DNA of 64,000 bases from Spongilla lacustris (taxonomy: Eukaryota > Porifera > Demospongiae > Spongillida > Spongillidae), in NCBI GenBank assembly GCA_949361645.1, contig OX442416.1, positions 15,886,674-15,950,673 of the forward strand, read 5' to 3'. The translations under genes and the position numbers were made by a program. The notes under the pieces are model-generated. The model saw only the letters and a program-made list of their open reading frames with translations. It did not search any database and was not told the DNA's origin. Numbering within the stretch: position 1 is the stretch's first letter; each line of letters begins with the position of its first letter. Below are positions 35,110 to 47,005 of the stretch, in pieces.

Positions 35110-35930
35110 ACATGTTGTATAGTATCCGCAATTTAAAAACTGGACAACGTAAAATGCAAATCTCTGCTAAAAGAACACCTAGTGCCTAAATGATTATAAT
35201 AAGTACCTACAGTGACCATCCACACTGTGTTTGTACTATTTCACTTCTAGTTACATATATCTGCTTTTGGTCACCACACCTTTTTGAATCTTTGGCCCAG
35301 GATAAAACGGAGTCTTTTAGGGAATTAGTGTCATAGCTCCATCATTGAAAGTGCATTCGCAAAACTGCAAGAAATTCCAACCCGGCCAAATCACATCCTT
35401 TCGATGGCGCTGTTTCTCCATCTCTTGCAGTCAGTTTTGCGAGTGCACTTTCAATGATGGAGCTATGACACTTGAAAATAAACTCGAGATTCTTGTTTCC
35501 TAACACAAATACAGTTTTATGGCAATATGTGAGCAAATTGAGCAGGCTGATTCCCCCACAGCCCTACAAGTCTCACTTGAGCAGCGACTATTTGCATTAG
35601 TTGTGGGTGACCATTGTGTCTCCTGGTTGTGTTACCTATGTGTGCTTGAATGTGCTGAACACTGACCTAATATTTCTGACATGTTCTACTGGTTAAAAGA
35701 TATAAAAGACTCCATATTACCGTGGGCCCAAAAATTTTTTTAGAATCAAAAGGGTGTGGTGGCCAGAAGCATGCAGGTATGTGACTGGAAGGGAAATAGT
35801 ACAAACAATGTGTGGATGGTCACTGTAGGTCTTTATTAGAATAGGTGTTCTTTTAGCAGAAGATTTGCATTTCAAGTTGTCCAGTTTTCAAATTACTGTA
35901 TGTATTATTTACATGTATAGCACATTTTCA
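35110..35930. repeat. Large inverted repeat enclosing a TMEM245 tail
   Basis: The left arm (about 35110-35320) and right arm (about 35705-35930) are inverted copies; both contain TACAGTGACCATCCACAC or its inverse. The space between them holds a second hairpin (35327-35472; AGTGTCATAGCTCCATCATT inverted at the other end) and a piece of TMEM245 last exon. Confidence 0.8.
35525..35601 (+). pseudogene. TMEM245-like last exon, tail scrap
   Basis: TGTGAGCAAATTGAGCAGGC to TTTGCATTAG matches the last 75 bp of the TMEM245 exon, with an extra C in the CCCCC run that shifts the frame. The usual 3' flank (GTTGTGGGTGACCATTGTGT) follows. Confidence 0.9.
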
Positions 35931-37404
35931 TAAATTTATATGGATTGACATAGGAACAAAAGATTCCTTCTGCATGGAAAATGGGAGTCAGCAGAGACTC
36001 TCACAATTATCAAGTATACCCAATTGAGGCAAAGTAAGAATGCCATTGTACCTTGGACCGAGTAATCCTTAACTAATTAATTATCTAATTAAAGAAATAA
36101 AACCACTGAAGTTAAGGTAATCATTGTGCTTAACAATATTTACTGAGTTAAGTTATAGTTAACTACCACCTGGCTATATAGGTGTAAGTTATATTATTAA
36201 CTGCAATTATTGACTTAACTGACCCAAGTTAAGTTAAAAAAGTAGTTAACTATCCCAACACTACCTTGGAAGTGTGCAGGAAGAAAATGCTTACAAATCG
36301 CATTACACAGTGTTTGAAAACCTTCATCGAAAAGATGGGAGACTCTCTGCACACTGTAATGATTACGTTATATCTGCTGTGGTGACTTCTTGGCAGCAGC
36401 AGTTAACTTATGGACGCACTCAACCCACCCATCTTCAAAACAACCAATCAAATGCTTAAAGACTAGTGCATTGAATTAATTTTGAGTTTTAATAACTCAC
36501 CACTATTAGTCTAAATGATCTAATACAAAATCAAATGGTGTTTTCTTTTCCATGTAATTAGTTATGATTATTAAATTTAACTACCTCATTACAGTATCAA
36601 CTTTTAACTCTTTGGGTGCCAGATGTATGTGGTACCTTTTGCATGTGCATGTACATTGTACAATTTACATGTATATTTAAATATATTTGCATGTCACCCA
36701 AGTACTGTACATGTATGATTTACTCCACAACCTGTCATTTGCTGATCACTACTTGCACATCAATAATGTGCACACTTAGCATATGACCTCGCTAACAGTG
36801 TTGGAAGGAGTTTGTAGAGCTGTACTACTTCGTATGGTTAGTTTATTTAGCATACATGTACTCTTACTCCACCTCCTCAACTTATTGTGCACATCTTCAA
36901 GGACTGAATGAAGTTATAATTGTACCACCAAATCATGTATGTGTTATCACTGACATTGGTCTGTGATACATATAAATATGCCCTTAGTACTCTAAGGGTT
37001 AAGCAAGTTATGGTTTTAAATGTACATGTAAATAACTTTTTAATGACTTGAAATCAGTCCTGTTCCGCCGCATATTCAGATCTTGTGTTACTTATTAGTA
37101 GTTATTTAAATTAATCATGTCTAACCTTGATCTTGAATAACGTTTATAATAGAGGGCTTTGAATATTTTCATTTAATATGAGAGTTTTGATGCAATTAAT
37201 TTAAATCTTATTAGATTGCTAGTAATTACTTAACTGCTACAAAAATCAAGCAGTTAATTAATTTCAATCCTGAGCCAGTTATAATGATGTAAAAGCAGAC
37301 AAGTGGCTGTATCGTGGAGACCCTGTATGATATTAAATTTGTTTTTATTTGGGGGAGGGGGGGATTTGCATTACAAACTATTCATGGCTAACTACTGCAT
37401 TCAT
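35931..37404. other. Intergenic; duplicated receptor 3' flank at 36640-37310
   Basis: 36640-37280 repeats the block at 22555-23200. The rest is AT-rich with GTTAAGTTA motifs like those of the TIR element at 34534. No gene. Confidence 0.6.
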
Positions 37405-37890
37405 TAAACAATGTCTCCTCCAAGGATAGTAGTAGGAGTCCAACAGGGTGATCCCTTGGACCCTCTGTTGTTCTACTTGCTTCTGCAAAAGTGCTATCTG
37501 CTATAGCAGCTGGCTCAATATGTTCTCAAGCTGCTCTTGAGTCATTACTGGTACATTGATGGTGATATTAGTGCTAGATCAAACCAAGCAGTTTTACTGA
37601 CGCTGAATATATAGATACATGTATTGGTCCACCTTTTGGTCTTCCAAAATGTAAGCTGTTTAGTCATGGTGACCTTAAATCTTTTCTATCATTTAATTGC
37701 TTAGCTTCTGCTTTGTCAATGTGGAGGAGTTTGCAAATTTGTACAGATTGCTAGATGTACTCTCTTCACACTGTATCACTTCAAACAGTCAATGGTTACC
37801 GTATACAGTTCGTATAGCCGTAGTCTGCTTGCAGTGTATATGGCAGACGAAGCACTTGCATTGTAAGATCAGTAGCATTGGCAATCCTTA
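37405..37890 (+). pseudogene. Reverse transcriptase family A, catalytic-domain scrap
   Basis: GVQQGDPLDPLLFYLLLQK is the conserved RT block before the catalytic site. It is followed after frameshifts by HYWYIDGDISARSNQAVLLT (a degenerate Y.DDG region), GPPFGLPKCKLFSHGDL and CGGVCKFVQIARCT. This is the palm and thumb region of the same family whose 3' ends occur elsewhere in the window. Several frameshifts; inactive. Confidence 0.7.
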
Positions 37891-38080
37891 GTAGAATTGA
37901 ACCCCTTAACGGCTTTGAACTATTTTGTGTTGCTTGCTATATTATCATATGTATATGTATTATTCCAACATTATTTCTATCATTCTCATAGCTAATTTTA
38001 TCTGTTTACGTCATTAATTGGGATACGCATAAATTGAAACGTCGAGCTAGCAGGGCGTCACCACCTTTTACTTTTTTACG

Positions 38081-39061
38081 ATGAATAGTTCTGATGCAAA
38101 CGTTTCCTCCGTTGTTGACGTACTTGTTGTCACTGTAGCCAACAGTGTCTCTGTGCTCGTGTGTCTACTGGCAGCCATCTTGGTGCTCATTTTAAAGCTC
38201 AAAGGTCGTCTATCGACTGGCTCTCTACCAGGTGTTGGCTGCGTTGGCCTTGGCGACGATTGTGCTATTGCAAGGATTTTTATTACACTACAGTTCTACC
38301 AATGTTCGAGAATGTATCGCTATATGGGATGGGTACGGGTGTACGCAGAATGGATGAAGCTACTCTTCACGATGTGGGTAACCTTTCATCTCTTCTGTTT
38401 TGCGGTACTCCACAAGAACCTGCAGAAGCTTGAAGTGATGTACGTCGTGACGTCACTACTCGTACCAGCGGTGATAGCGTGCATACCTCTGATAACCCAC
38501 TCTTATGGACGTACCCCGGATGGTACTGAGTGTTTCATCTATGCTTTCAATGACATTGCGTCCATCGAAAGGTTTGCCGTCTGGGATGGTCCAGCAATGA
38601 TTATCCTTTTAGCAGCCTCCATAGCTATGGTTGTCATGGTGATAAAACTGACTGGTAGAGTATGTTTGAGATCAATGTATGAGCCAATCACCGATGGAGA
38701 CCAGTTCTGGAAGGCTCTTAAGCAGCTCCTTCCATTGGCTGCTTTTCCTATATTGTTTCTCACCTTTGAAATCCCAATATTCATATATCATGTATATGCA
38801 ACAAAAGGCTCCATGCCGCCTAACATGACACTTGAAATATCAAAAAGTGTGTCTATCTCCTTGTGGAGTATGACCTCTGGTGGAACTCTTCTAATACACA
38901 TCTTTGTAGTTAGATGCTTGTCATTGGCTCGAAACAGAAAACGTGAACTTGGAAATGGAGTGATGCAACAAACTAATAATCCAACTGCCATCGTGGTACT
39001 AGGATCGACTAGATCTGTGCAGAGTGCTACTCAATTCTCCTTTCCAACATCTAACATTTGA
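38081..39061 (+). CDS. 7TM receptor-like protein, copy 3, TM2-TM3 region frameshifted and restored
   Basis: Open from MNSSDANVSS to the usual tail QFSFPTSNI (326 aa), with TM1 and TM3b-TM7 like the other copies. Compared with the copy at 62572, TACAA is missing after AAGCTC (about 38200) and two bases are gained near 38325. Between these points about 45 residues are read in another frame (KGRLSTGSLPGVGCVGLGDD and on), so TM2 and the conserved Cys at the start of TM3 are lost while the downstream frame is restored. A normal receptor fold is unlikely. Either a pseudogene that happens to be open or a sequencing artefact. The upstream CACCACCTTTTACTTTTTTA matches copies 1, 5 and 6. Confidence 0.75.
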   Translation: MNSSDANVSSVVDVLVVTVANSVSVLVCLLAAILVLILKLKGRLSTGSLPGVGCVGLGDDCAIARIFITLQFYQCSRMYRYMGWVRVYAEWMKLLFTMWVTFHLFCFAVLHKNLQKLEVMYVVTSLLVPAVIACIPLITHSYGRTPDGTECFIYAFNDIASIERFAVWDGPAMIILLAASIAMVVMVIKLTGRVCLRSMYEPITDGDQFWKALKQLLPLAAFPILFLTFEIPIFIYHVYATKGSMPPNMTLEISKSVSISLWSMTSGGTLLIHIFVVRCLSLARNRKRELGNGVMQQTNNPTAIVVLGSTRSVQSATQFSFPTSNI

Positions 39062-39103
39062 TGTGCTCCAAGAATTTCAATACAAATTAAATACATGGCT
39101 GGT

Positions 39104-39128
39104 GGGGGGGGGGGGGGGGGGGGGGGGG
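39104..39128. repeat. Poly-G tract, 25 nt
   Basis: G run in the receptor 3' flank (ATACATGGCTGGT precedes it). The homologous site after the copy at 62572 reads GCATGGCTGGCGGAAAAC and has no tract. Confidence 0.9.
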
Positions 39129-39411
39129 ATTTGCATGGGTCTAAAGCCAAGACCTCCAAGTTACGTCGAAATTTAGCATGAGTATTACTGTTTGTTACGT
39201 GGGTCAACGGGCAACTTTAATAGTAATTTCTCAACAATGCACTTACAACATTGCAGTACTACATGTACGTAGCCAAGCAACTAACACAGCTGTTCCTAAT
39301 GAATGTAATTACGCGGGCATTTTATGCGCAGGTGCAACATATACACTACGTCATTGTTACAATCTCCTAGTTTCTGTTCAACTTAACAACTTAAATCCCA
39401 TAACGATCTGG

Positions 39412-40958
39412 CACTGTGCAAAAGCTTTGTTATACGATAGCGTATTCTATAGCGTATATTTGAATATACACCTTAAATATACACACCAGCGTATAGAACC
39501 ATATACGCAGGTGCGTATATTCAAATATAACCGATCACGCGACATTTGTGGTTGCTTAGCAAACCGTTGAATTCACTTTGTGGCTACGTTGTCGGTCACC
39601 GTATACTAAGTGCTTCATATTCCGTATATTATCCTCCTACCACTCCCACCCCTCGTTCCCGATCCAGTTTAGTCAATTCAAAAATTTTAATCATTTTGCA
39701 CATGTACAACAAAACAACAAACTAACAGTCCGAGGCGGCAATCTGCATATATTCGATCCAAGGCACCTGTACAGAATACGAACAATAAATTCATATCGTA
39801 TATTTTACATATCATATCCTCGTTCTGTTTATACATGATTCTATATATAAAGCAACAGATACATTATCGGGTAAGTGATATGCTTACCTTTCCTGTCTCC
39901 TATCTCTGATGTTTGACTTAAAACAATGGAACAGTGCGGGTTAAACACTTACCGTACCGTCCGGTCGGAGTCTGCAAGTTAAAAAAAAACCTTAGCAAAG
40001 CACAACAAATGAATAGGCCTATACCTTTTTATATCGCGCTCCATTGTGCCTGTTGTTCTATCATTTCGGTTGTTCAACCGAACGGGAACACTTAGGACAC
40101 TTGCCAACCTAGTGCAAATAGAGAAAGGTGAATTCATTCTGTAGCAACTGCAACACATAATACCGGTAACTTGTACACTCTGGAAAGACGAACTATTGCC
40201 ATTTAACGATCAAAACCCTGATATCAGCGCGATTCTTACAGTCCTTCTGTCTGTTTATAACAAAAGCAACACGACCATGAAATAGCCCGCCTAAAAAATC
40301 ACATGCACGGTTAGTTAACCACATTTCTAATTGGAGCACTTTTTATCGTACTACACAAACATTTGTACAGGGGTCCAATAGAGGTCTACTGTGTAGGCAT
40401 TCTACTGCTTCCATTGTAGCATTTACTGGGATCCGATGTGATCATGACCAAACTCAACTGGCGAGTTAGCATAGGCCATAGCCATGCACCATGGGCCCGG
40501 CCTACCGCTTACAAAATTTACCGCCGTATATACGGGTACACCAAGCAGACATATATGTATATAGCTAACCTTTGACGTCCAGCAGCATTAATAGAAGCAA
40601 AGTAGCACTCCTTCCCAGACTTCGATGCCTACACACCTTCCTACCTCACGTGGGTCCGGGTACGGGTCTGACCACTCATGAATTAATTCTGTGGTATACT
40701 TATGTAAACAGTGGGATTTTATGGAATGAAATATACGCAGTAGTATAACTCACTACAGTATATTCAAATATACTCTTAAGAATACACTATCGTATATTTT
40801 GAAGGTGTGCTTATATAAACGGTGACGTATTTGACACTTGCGTATTCTCAAATATACGCGGTCGTACACTTCAAATATACTACACAGGATATATTTTGCG
40901 CATTCCTCAAATATACGCATAAATATACACTATCGTATAACAAACTTTTTGCACAGTG
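39412..40958. mobile_element. CACTA-type non-autonomous element (1.55 kb)
   Basis: Starts CACTGTGCAAAAGCTTTGTT and ends with the near-inverse AACAAACTTTTTGCACAGTG. Flanked by TGG on both sides (39409-39411, 40959-40961), a 3-bp duplication. Both subterminal regions carry many copies of GCGTATATT and AAATATAC in both orientations, typical of CACTA elements. No transposase recognised. Confidence 0.7.
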
Positions 40959-40961
40959 TGG

Positions 40962-41514
40962 GGGTCTTCTGGGGACGTGCCATTTGCACGTAATGCTCAT
41001 GCATCATCAGCATCTACACAGCATCCATGCAGATTCTGCATGCACTGCATAATCGTCAAAAGGATTTTAAATGGCAAAAAGGACCATTAAATAAGAGCCT
41101 CCGACGTTACAATTATGATACCATGGAGAAACACTGATTACTTAGCTACAATCTGAACTTGGTATATACATGTATGTCATTTACATAGTAATCATGTATA
41201 TCTACATGTCATAACCAGAAATAACTCAGCCATGGATGATACATATTGTTCAGTACATAAACAATGTTGTATTGGTATACTAATATCAGTGAAACTTTTA
41301 CTCTCTCCGGCTCTGGTGATATGACTGCAAAAGGTGTGTCCACCATCTCTTCCTTTATTACAGTGTTCTGTAAATTAAAGTGATCTGTGTCAACTCAACT
41401 TATAAACAGTATATCCATGTAGATATGTTTCATACTCTGGCAGTAGTGTATCAGTGAATTCGTCATCATCACATACGTGACCTTTGATGTCACCTCACTC
41501 CATGCACCAGGGGA
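40962..41514. other. No gene recognised
   Basis: AT-rich, with TACATGTA motifs only. Confidence 0.4.
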
Positions 41515-41945
41515 ATAGTAGGTAAGGGGAGGAGTAGGGGTAGTAGTAGGTAAGGGGAGGAGTAGGGGTAGTGGTAGGTAAGGGGAGGAGGAGTAGTCGG
41601 TAAGGAGAGGAGTAGGGGTATATACGTAGTAGGTAAGGGGAGGAATAGGGGTAGTAGTAGGTAAGGGGAGGAATAGGGGTAGTACGTCGTGGGCATCCCC
41701 AGGGGGCCCCCCACTTTTAATAAAACATTAAAGTATTCCCCCCCCCCCCCCCCCAACCCCGACTGAATCAGCCAAAAGCGGACAACACCCCCATGGTAAT
41801 ATTTGGCTGTCAGATGATGCCCCCTTACCCTATCCTGGTCCCACCCTTCCAGAAATGCTGGGGGCGCCCATGGTAGTAGGTAAGGGGAGGGGTAGGTATT
41901 GGGAGGGGTAGAGGTAGTAGTAGGTAAGGGGAGGAGTAGGGTACA
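41515..41945. repeat. Minisatellite (GGTAAGGGGAGGAGTAGGGG), interrupted by a MITE-like insert
   Basis: Repeat unit of about 28 bp at 41515-41690 and again at 41873-41945. The intervening 180 bp has inverted ends TGGGCATCCCCAG and CTGGGGGCGCCCA and a C run, and looks like an inserted small element. Confidence 0.8.
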
Positions 41946-42876
41946 TAAGGGTACATGTATGCAGGTATCTCGTCCGCCATTACACATACCTACATGTACC
42001 ATTAGAGTACCAAGCTTCCCTATTTGGTTGTAAGAGGCATCACAAAAGAAAGGTTCTGTAATTTTGATTGCACGAATACCATGTACATGTAGAAATTCAC
42101 CTATTTTTTTCTATGCATGCTCAGTGCCTTGTTAAGCAATGCACCTGCACTAACTTCACAAACAGCTGACCTTTTGTGCTAACCATGGGTGGGATTGCAA
42201 AAGGCATCATTTAGCCCATATAACAGTATGCTATTCCTTACAATAGCCTTTTTGAAGCTACCTTTATATTCAGTATGGTTTTTTTTGGTTCATACAGGGA
42301 GAAGCTAAAAGCGCGTACATGTATAGATGCCAAATACTCTTCAGTCCCATCCAGTGACATTTATTTCGTAAACCATTAACGTTAGGCAGAGGAAGTGTGT
42401 GTGTGTGTGTGAGTGTGTGTGCAAGTGTGTGTGTGTGTGTGTGATATATGGTGGGTGTGCAAGGTCTTATGTTGTGCATGTACATACATGTATGACTGCT
42501 TGTCTACCGTATACAAATTCATTTCACAGTATCTTTGTTAATCTAAACATTTACCAATCTTCCTGTACATGTTAGACAGATTGGTCAGTTAGTAATACCC
42601 CTGAGGTGAAAGGACATGTATTTTAAGTTGTCAGGCTTTTGGTTTGACATTGTGAATATGTACTGCGCATGTAGTTGTATGTAAAATGCTGGTGTTGGTG
42701 TTTTGGTGAGCAAACCCTATTCTGTGTGCACATATATCTCGCATCCCTACTGTATTGGTTTACCTGAACTTCTCATGTGCATGAAGGTACTGCATCTATA
42801 TGAATTGATTCTGATGTCATACTATCTTGTTCCCTACAACATACCTGCACACATGCACACCACGCACAATGTTCAG

Positions 42877-42981
42877 GAGTGTGTTCTATGCATCTCTCCA
42901 GAGAGCCTTCTTCTATGGACTGTACACCTGGGTAGTCCACGCCATTTTTGATCTTCCTGCATGTGTCCGTGCTGCCTGCAG
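42877..42981 (+). pseudogene. TMEM245-like exon (third from last), cassette 4, 4-bp insertion
   Basis: Encodes SVFYASLQRAFFYGLYTWVV then HAIFDLPACVRAAC. It is 105 bp long where the equivalents at 17488 and 54535 are 101 bp; the extra four bases (CTTCCTGCATGTGTCC against CTCTCTGTGTCC) shift the frame into the next exon. Confidence 0.75.
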
Positions 42982-43278
42982 GTAAAAGTGGTCATGTGAC
43001 ATATATAGGTGGTCATGTGACATGTATAGGTAGGTGGTCATGTGACATGTATAGGTGGTCATGTGACACACACACAAGGTGCACATGCACACACACATCA
43101 CTGTAACTTTAAAAATGAGATTTTGCTGAACCCAGTCCCATACATGTATGCATGTAAATGGGCAATATTATAATATGATGTTACATTTTACACTGTACTC
43201 ATGATATGCACAACACACACATGCATATGCATACACGCATGTGCATACACACACTACCCTTCACACACACATGTACAG

Positions 43279-43453
43279 TGCTTGCGGCCATGGTAGGGGC
43301 TGTACCATTTGTTGGTCCCTACTGGGCTGCACTCCTAGCTGTGCTGGAGCTGTGGCTGGTGGAGAAGCAGCTGGTCCACTCCCTATGCCTCCTGGGCCTC
43401 CTCCTCCTGCCTTACTTCCTGCTGGACAACATCCTCTACGAAGAGGTGGAAGG
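43279..43453 (+). pseudogene. TMEM245-like exon (second from last), cassette 4
   Basis: VLAAMVGAVPFVGPYWAALL, then AVLELWLVEKQLVHSLCL and LDNILYEEVEG; acceptor TACAG and donor GTAGGC. Open by itself, but out of phase with the preceding exon of this cassette. Confidence 0.75.
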
Positions 43454-43998
43454 GTAGGCTTCCTTCCTCCTCCCTCATTCACTCCCTCCACCCTCCACCC
43501 TCTCCTCCTTCAGAAGTTCCTCCCCTACTCCCTCCATTCACATACATGTGCAGTCTTACACTTGTGTTCTAATCAAGGACATCTGGTCATGTGATCCCCT
43601 CATGCACATGGATTGTAATGTGATCCCCTCATGTACAAGGGTGGTGATGTAATCCTGCAGGTTTTGTATGGCAATGCCTATAGAAAACTATTATCTGCAT
43701 GTACACATGTACCGTAGTTTTATATAAGAGCCATAACAGATTTACATGTATACATGTACATGTAATAAAAGTGTTGGAAGTACATTACATACGTAACAAT
43801 GTTGAAACTGGCTTACGATACAGGCTTCACATATTGTACCATCAACTTACACTCACAATAAATTTAAACCACTGCGCACTTTGCACTCGTGAATGTGTGT
43901 TTTAATGCAAGTGCTTTAGTCAAATTGCAACCGGTGTACACGTACATGTAGAGGTACTTGTAGATATTAAATGGGCATTATTTGTATGTAGTTGATAA

Positions 43999-44394
<396 letters not shown>

Positions 44395-44725
44395 TTGTGG
44401 GTGACCGTTGTGCTCCTGGGTGTATTGTTTATGTGTGCTTGTATGTGCCGAACACTGACCTAATGATCCTGACACGTTGCACTGGTTAAAATGATCGATA
44501 GCCCCTACTTATCATGTAGGTGAACCTGTTAATTTAAATTGTTTTCTTGTGTGTGTATTAAAAAGATGTGTATGCCCAACATCAGGTTCAAGAGGTTGAT
44601 ATGCTGCATGGAACTGCCAAGATGGTAACATAACGTGTAGGTATGCAGCACATGATCATTTGACCCCAGGCTCCGCCGCCGCCTTTTAACTCTTAAACGA
44701 TTCAATGATAATGGCGTAGAAATGG

Positions 44726-44790
44726 TATGACGTAGATTATACTGTTGACAGCGATAATCGTTACGTCATATTGGTCTGGGGACAAGACTA
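44726..44790. mobile_element. Half-MITE of the TAGTCTCG family at a defined empty site
   Basis: 65 bp ending GGTCTGGGGACAAGACTA, related to the right half of the element at 30890-31093. It is flanked by 9-bp TAGAAATGG (44717-44725, 44791-44799). The duplicated cassette has a single TAGAAATGG at 19420-19428 and no insert. Confidence 0.85.
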
Positions 44791-45094
44791 TAGAAATGGT
44801 GGGGCAACTGTCCCCCAGACCCCCACACATACCAGCGATACTACAGTGTATCTATACAGATATGCATACTGTTTCATTTTTAATATAAACCAAGCTAAAC
44901 CTATTTCGATGCTCTAGTATTATATATATACATGCGTATGTTATCGACGAATTACCTACCTAAATTATTAAAAAGTGTTTAGATTACGTCATTGCAACGA
45001 GTACGTACTGCCTTTTTCATGAAACTTCAAAGCGCTCGTGACCATCGAAGTTTGCACCCCCTACTTTTAAACTCCTTCCTACGCCGCTGTAACG

Positions 45095-46081
45095 ATGAAT
45101 AGTTCTGATGCAAACGTTTCCTCCGTTGATGACAAATATGTTATCACCGTAGCCAACAGTGTCTCTGTGCTCGTGTGCCTACTGGCAGCCATCTTGGTGC
45201 TCATTCTAAGGCTCTACGAAAAGCTCGTCTATCGACTGGCTCTCTACCAGGTGTTGGCTTCGTTGGCCTTGGCGACGATTGTGCTATTGCAAGGAGTTTT
45301 ATTAGATCATAGCAATGATCGAGTATGTATCGCTATGGGATGGTTGTTGTTGTACGCAGATTGGATGAAGCTGCTCTTCACGATGTGGGTAACCTTTCAT
45401 CTCTTCTGTTTTGCGGTATTCCACAAGAACCTGAACAAGCTTGAAGTGTTGTACGTTGTGACGTCACTTCTCCTACCAGCGGTGATAGCGTGCATACCTC
45501 TGATAACCCACACCTACGGACTTAACCCGGATGGTACTTCGTGTTACATCTATGAAAAAAATAGTAACGTTGCGTCCATCGAAAGGTTTGCCCTCTGGGA
45601 TGGTCCAGCAATGATTATTCTTTTAGCAGCCTCCACAGCCATGGTTGTCATGGTGATAAAACTGACTGGTAGAGTGTGTTTGAGATCAAAGTATGAGCCA
45701 ATCACCGATGGAGACCGGTTCTGGAAGGCTCTTAAGCAGCTCCTTCCATTGGCTGCATTTCCAATATTGTTTTTCTTCTTTGAAATCCCTATATTCATAT
45801 TTCATGTATATGCAAAAACAAGCTCCACACCTAACATGGCACTGGGAATATCAAAGAGTGTGTCTATCTCCTTGTGGAGTATGACCTCTGGTGGAACTCT
45901 TTTGGTACACATCTTTATAGTCAGATGTTGGACATTCGCTCAAAACAGAAAACGTGAACAAGGAAATGGAGTGATGCAACTAACTGGTTCATTCCATAAT
46001 CCAACCGCCAACCTATTAGTAGGATCATCTCAATCTGCGAGGAGTACTACTCAATTCTCCTTTCCAACATCTAGCATTTGA
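45095..46081 (+). CDS. 7TM receptor-like protein, copy 4 (328 aa, intact)
   Basis: Full-length single-exon member with all seven TM segments, sequons NSS and NVS at the N terminus, Cys at the start of TM3 (DRVCIAMGW) and in the second extracellular loop (TSCYIYEKNSN). That loop is longer than in copy 1 and differs most among copies (YEKNSNVAS against YAFHDAAS), whereas TM5-TM7 are nearly invariant. The tail ends QSARSTTQFSFPTSSI. The 5' flank is the TACTTTTAAACTCCTTCCTA type shared only with the pseudogene at 19724. It lies about 700 bp downstream of a TMEM245 last exon. Confidence 0.85.
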   Translation: MNSSDANVSSVDDKYVITVANSVSVLVCLLAAILVLILRLYEKLVYRLALYQVLASLALATIVLLQGVLLDHSNDRVCIAMGWLLLYADWMKLLFTMWVTFHLFCFAVFHKNLNKLEVLYVVTSLLLPAVIACIPLITHTYGLNPDGTSCYIYEKNSNVASIERFALWDGPAMIILLAASTAMVVMVIKLTGRVCLRSKYEPITDGDRFWKALKQLLPLAAFPILFFFFEIPIFIFHVYAKTSSTPNMALGISKSVSISLWSMTSGGTLLVHIFIVRCWTFAQNRKREQGNGVMQLTGSFHNPTANLLVGSSQSARSTTQFSFPTSSI

Positions 46082-47005
46082 TGTGCTCCAAGAACTTAAG
46101 TACAAAAGAGCTACATACAAATTAAACTAGTCATCTCGTATCTATATATTTAGAAAGATGCTATATTTGTTTTATCTCTTTTGGGTGGGGTGTGAGGGGG
46201 GGGGGGGGGGAGCAAAAACGTCTAATTGCTGACTACTGCATGCACTCACTTCTCCCCCGCACATTCAGTAAAGCCTAAACAAATCAGATTGGATCGGATT
46301 TGGAGAACAAATGGGATCGACCTGCATGTTAGTATAGAGCTATCTCGCATATTAGTACTGGAATAGCAACGTACATGTATAGCGGGTGAACCACGGCTCG
46401 AGCAATTAACTCAATGAGGAAGTGGAGTGCTGAAAATCTTTAACTGACACTACCTGGGAAAGGGAAATTAACTTGAATATCTGAATCCTATTTGTTGAGT
46501 ATGTGTGTTCATACGTTTTATTTCAAATGCAATGCCTGTGATAGCATTTGACTATAGCTGATTACAATTTCCGCAGTGTGGAAATCAGTGTCTGGGACCG
46601 AGACTATCTTTTTCCAGTCGTTCGGCCTTGACACCCGTACATGTCTTGATTGGCGGCTTTGTCATATGCGTGGAGCGGTGTTCCATCAACATGACCCTGA
46701 TGAGGTTTCTAGCTGATTCTGCACAGTACTTATCGAACTATTGAGGGACAGTTCGAACATAGGATTATACGGCATGTAACTGTCAATGGTGGTGGATGGG
46801 AACGTGTTTCAGTCATTTTGTACCTGATCTTTCGAGCGCAAGCTGCGGGATGGACCTCAGTATAAGCTAAAAATATTACTTAATCAGTTGTCCCATACCT
46901 ACATGCAATGTACATGTAGTAGTGCGTTACATGTAGAACAAATAAGAACGTGATTTTCTGTGGGGGAAAAAAAAAAACATGCTTGAAACACTTATAAAAT
47001 CTATC
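46082..47005. other. No gene recognised; short poly-G run
   Basis: A run of about 15 G at 46197-46211. The rest has no recognisable coding. Confidence 0.4.

Noticed and set aside
35327..35472. 146-bp hairpin considered as a TAGT-type MITE.
   Set aside because: No 9-bp duplication was found at its ends, and the terminal sequence only shares TAGTG with that family.
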